Shown in pieces: positions 5,321 through 7,510 of a DNA stretch of 7,510 bases. The position numbers and the translations under genes were made by a program. Source of the stretch: CAZKTF01 sp964555565 (GTDB taxonomy: Bacteria > Planctomycetota > JAJSAM01 > JAKLKS01); contig CAZKTF010000178.1 of assembly GCA_964555565.1 (NCBI GenBank), forward strand, positions 1-7,510, given 5' to 3'. Under the pieces are notes generated by a model. That model had not been told where the DNA came from, made no database searches, and worked only from the letters and a program-made list of their open reading frames with translations. The number at the start of each line of letters is the position of its first letter. Position 1 is the stretch's first letter.

Positions 5321-6124
5321 ATGCCCCGCCGACCCGATCCGCCCGCGACCCGGGAGGCCCCTCCCGGGGGCGACCGGGGGCCCTCCCTCGCCGCGCTCGC
5401 GGGGGGCCTCGCGCACGAGATCAAGAACCCGCTCTCCACCATGACCATCCAGCTCGGCCTCCTGCGCGAGGACCTCGAGGAGCCCGCGGGCGAGAAGCCC
5501 GCCCGGGCGCTGCGCCGGGTGCAGGTCCTCGAGCGGGAGGTGAAGCGCCTGGAGGAGATCCTCCAGGACTTCCTCCTGTTCGCGGGCGGGCACCGGCGGG
5601 AGCCCCGCCCCACGGACCTCAACGGGGTGGTCGCCGAGGTCCTCGACTTCGTCACCCCCGCGGCGCACCGCGCCGGGGTCGAGGTCCGCCGCCACCTGGG
5701 GGAGGTCCCGTCGCTGGCCCTCGAGCGCGACCGGGTCAAGCAGGCCCTCCTCAACCTCGTGCTGAACGCCGAGGAGGCGATGCGGGGCCGCCGCGGCGAG
5801 CTCCTCGTGCAGACCTCGGTGCAGGGCGGCGCGGTGCGGCTGGACGTGACCGACACCGGCCCCGGGATCCAGGAGGACGTCCTCCCGCGGATCTTCGAGG
5901 TCTACTTCTCCACCAAGAGGAGCGGGACCGGCCTCGGGCTCCCGCTCGTGCGGAGGGTGATGGAGGAGCACGGGGGCCAGGTGGAGGTCTTCACCGAGGT
6001 GGGCAAGGGCACGCGGTTCACGCTCTGGTTCCCGATCCCGGCGGCGGCCGCGGGCGCGGCGCGGGAGGCCCGCCCGGCCCGGCAGCGGCGGGAGCGCGCG
6101 CGGGCGAAGGAGGGCGGGCGGTGA
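5321..6124 (+). CDS. Soluble sensor-less histidine kinase (NtrB-like core)
   Basis: This 267-residue protein is the kinase half of a two-component pair and should phosphorylate the regulator encoded directly downstream. It starts almost at the dimerisation domain: H-box AGGLAHEIKNPLS with phospho-accepting His32, and a coiled helix pair to about residue 85 (EREVKRLEEILQDF). The HATPase_c domain follows, with N-box NLVLNAEEAM (145-154), G1 DTGPGI (178-183), F-box FEVYFSTK (192-199) and G2 GTGLGL (202-207). Residues 1-22 are Pro/Arg-rich, and there is no PAS, GAF, HAMP or membrane segment, so any input must come from a partner or from direct inhibition. A basic Ala/Arg tail (241-267) follows the ATPase domain. 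The ATG at 5321 is the only usable start: the frame is closed by TAG at 5303-5305 and no other start precedes His32 sensibly. Its stop overlaps the regulator's GTG in GTGA. The target process is unknown. Confidence 0.9.
   Translation: MPRRPDPPATREAPPGGDRGPSLAALAGGLAHEIKNPLSTMTIQLGLLREDLEEPAGEKPARALRRVQVLEREVKRLEEILQDFLLFAGGHRREPRPTDLNGVVAEVLDFVTPAAHRAGVEVRRHLGEVPSLALERDRVKQALLNLVLNAEEAMRGRRGELLVQTSVQGGAVRLDVTDTGPGIQEDVLPRIFEVYFSTKRSGTGLGLPLVRRVMEEHGGQVEVFTEVGKGTRFTLWFPIPAAAAGAAREARPARQRRERARAKEGGR
6107..6114 (+). promoter_or_regulatory. Shine-Dalgarno of the response regulator, inside the kinase gene
   Basis: AAGGAGGG lies 6 nt before the GTG at 6121 within the last kinase codons. It supports GTG as the regulator start and independent ribosome loading despite the 4-bp gene overlap. 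Confidence 0.75.
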
Positions 6125-7510
6125 CGGCCGCGGCGGACCCGGGGTTCCGCGGCGTGAAGGTCCTCGTCGTGGACGACGAGGAGGGGCACGCCGAGGGGAT
6201 GGCGGAGACGCTCTCCCGCCTCGGCCTCGAGGTGGAGTACGCCACCTCGGGCCGGGAGGCCCTGCGGAAGATCGCCGAGGGGGACCCGGACATCGTGCTC
6301 ACCGACCTGGTGATGCGCGACGTGAGCGGGATGGAGGTCCTGCGCGCGGCCCGCGAGGGGCGCGGCGACCGCGAGGTCGTCGTCGTCTCCGGTCGCGGGG
6401 GGATCGAGGCCGCGGTGGAGGCGATGAAGGCCGGCGCGGCGACCTACCTCCAGAAGCCGCTCCGGGTGGAGGAGGTCCGCGAGGTCGTCCGCAAGGTGGC
6501 CGAGAAGCAGGCCCTGTCGCGGACCAACATCGAGCTCCGGCGCCGCCTCGACGAGCGCTTCGGCTTCCAGGGGATCCTCGGGACCTCGGCGGGGATCCGC
6601 CGCGTCTTCGAGATCCTGCGCAGCGTGGCCGACACGAACGTCACCGTGCTGGTGACCGGGGAGTCGGGGACGGGGAAGGAGCTCGTCGCCAAGGCCATCC
6701 ACCACAACTCCCGGCGCGCCCCGGGGCCCTTCCTCGCCATCAACTGCGCGGCGCTGTCCGAGGGGGTCCTCGAGAGCGAGCTGTTCGGCCACGAGCGGGG
6801 CTCCTTCACCGGGGCGCACCGCACCCACAAGGGCAAGTTCGAGGCGGCCAGCGGGGGGACGCTGTTCCTCGACGAGGTGGGGGACATGCCGCTCGCCCTC
6901 CAGGCGAAGCTCCTCCGCGTCATCGAGGGGCGCGAGGTCTTCCGCGTGGGGAGCAACGAGCCGGTCAAGGTGGACGTGCGCCTGGTGGCGGCGACCCACC
7001 GCGACCTCCGGGCGATCGTGAAGGAGGGGCGCTTCCGCGAGGACCTGTTCTTCCGCCTGAACGTCCTCACCCTCCACCTGCCGCCGCTCAGGGACCGGCG
7101 GGAGGACATCCCGCTCCTGGCCGACGCCTTCCTCCGGGAGCTGCGGGAGTTCCACGGGAGGGAGGAGGTCCGCGCCTTCTCCCCGGCCGTGCTCGCGGCC
7201 TTCCGCGCCCACTCCTGGCCCGGCAACGTGCGCGAACTGCGCAACGCCGTCGAGAGCATGGTCGTGGTGGCCCGCGGCCCCGTGCTGGACGTGGACTCCC
7301 TCCCCCCGACCATCGCGGCCCCGGACGGGCGGCTCCTCCCCGGCCCCGCGGCGAACCCGGCCGAGGCCCTGGCCGGTCTCACCCTGGAGCAGGCGGAGCG
7401 GCTCCTCGTCCGCGCGGTCCTCGAGCGGGAGGCGGGCAACCGGGAGCGCGCGGCGAAGGCGCTGGGGATCTCCGAGCGGACCCTCTACCGGAAGATCAAG
7501 GAGTACGGCC
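6121..7510 (+). CDS. NtrC-family sigma-54-dependent response regulator (last few codons outside window)
   Basis: The frame gives 463 residues and reaches the right edge within the final DNA-binding helix, so only a few residues should be missing. The receiver domain (about 12-130) has acidic Asp18/Asp19, phospho-acceptor Asp62 (LTDLVM), Ser90 and Lys112. The AAA+ domain has Walker A GESGTGKE (180-187), the sigma-54 contact loop GSFTGA (227-232, usually GAFTGA), Walker B LFLDEVGDM with Asp251/Glu252, and the sensor-2 segment HSWPGNVRELRN. A Fis-type helix-turn-helix begins near residue 440 (NRERAAKALGISERTLYRKI). When phosphorylated by the kinase encoded upstream it should assemble and hydrolyse ATP to open sigma-54 promoters. 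GTG at 6121 is chosen because of AAGGAGGG 6 nt upstream and translational coupling. Ser for Ala in the GAFTGA loop is a known, conservative variant. The regulon is not visible; no -24/-12 site was found here. Confidence 0.95.
   Translation, partial: MTAAADPGFRGVKVLVVDDEEGHAEGMAETLSRLGLEVEYATSGREALRKIAEGDPDIVLTDLVMRDVSGMEVLRAAREGRGDREVVVVSGRGGIEAAVEAMKAGAATYLQKPLRVEEVREVVRKVAEKQALSRTNIELRRRLDERFGFQGILGTSAGIRRVFEILRSVADTNVTVLVTGESGTGKELVAKAIHHNSRRAPGPFLAINCAALSEGVLESELFGHERGSFTGAHRTHKGKFEAASGGTLFLDEVGDMPLALQAKLLRVIEGREVFRVGSNEPVKVDVRLVAATHRDLRAIVKEGRFREDLFFRLNVLTLHLPPLRDRREDIPLLADAFLRELREFHGREEVRAFSPAVLAAFRAHSWPGNVRELRNAVESMVVVARGPVLDVDSLPPTIAAPDGRLLPGPAANPAEALAGLTLEQAERLLVRAVLEREAGNRERAAKALGISERTLYRKIKEYG

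Noticed and set aside
5902..7212. Minus-strand open frame opposite the response regulator
   Set aside because: It mirrors the codon pattern of the NtrC-family gene, shows no recognisable motif and has no ribosome-binding site; a shadow.

Overview
The window is very GC-rich DNA; codon third positions are almost all G or C. It comes from a Gram-negative-type (diderm) bacterium, because it encodes an outer-membrane secretin with a signal peptide. The phylum cannot be fixed from sequence alone. A high-GC environmental lineage such as Planctomycetota, Acidobacteriota or Myxococcota would fit, and I hold this loosely. Seven protein genes fill almost the whole window. No tRNA, rRNA, CRISPR array or transposase gene is visible.

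Layout: (1) 1-3051, minus strand: the start of a type II secretion operon. gspD (secretin) comes first, and gspE (assembly ATPase) follows 16 bp after its stop and runs off the left edge. (2) 3052-3297: the divergent control region between gspD and rpsU. (3) 3298-3603, plus strand: rpsU (ribosomal protein bS21), with a perfect Shine-Dalgarno, a TTG start and an unusually long basic C-terminal tail. Its stop codon directly abuts the stop of the next, convergent gene. (4) 3604-5258, minus strand: a two-gene unit. A fused TsaC/Sua5-YwlE protein (threonylcarbamoyl-AMP synthase plus low-molecular-weight phosphatase) is followed by rpiB (ribose-5-phosphate isomerase B). The gene content and order match the ywlC-ywlE-ywlF(rpiB) neighbourhood of Bacillus, here with the first two genes fused. 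The 113-bp spacer holds a striking repeat: a 28-bp perfect palindrome flanked by 10-bp direct repeats, plus a third copy of the palindrome arm next to the rpiB start. (5) 5321-7510, plus strand: a two-component pair. A short, sensor-less, soluble histidine kinase overlaps by 4 bp (GTGA) an NtrC-family sigma-54 activator (REC, AAA+, Fis-type HTH). The activator leaves the window within its last helix.

How the genes work together: GspD and GspE belong to one envelope machine that exports folded proteins or pseudopilus substrates. TsaC supplies threonylcarbamoyl-AMP for the t6A37 tRNA modification, and bS21 acts in translation initiation, so the middle of the window is translation-related. The kinase should phosphorylate Asp62 of the regulator, which would then remodel sigma-54 RNA polymerase at unknown promoters. 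I saw no convincing -24/-12 promoter inside the window.

The points most worth a second look are the three-armed repeat that could form mutually exclusive RNA hairpins just upstream of rpiB, the TsaC-YwlE fusion with Leu at the position that sets substrate choice in YwlE, the Cys-less RpiB active site, and a calcium-loop-like motif inside the secretin. None amounts to a clearly new system.
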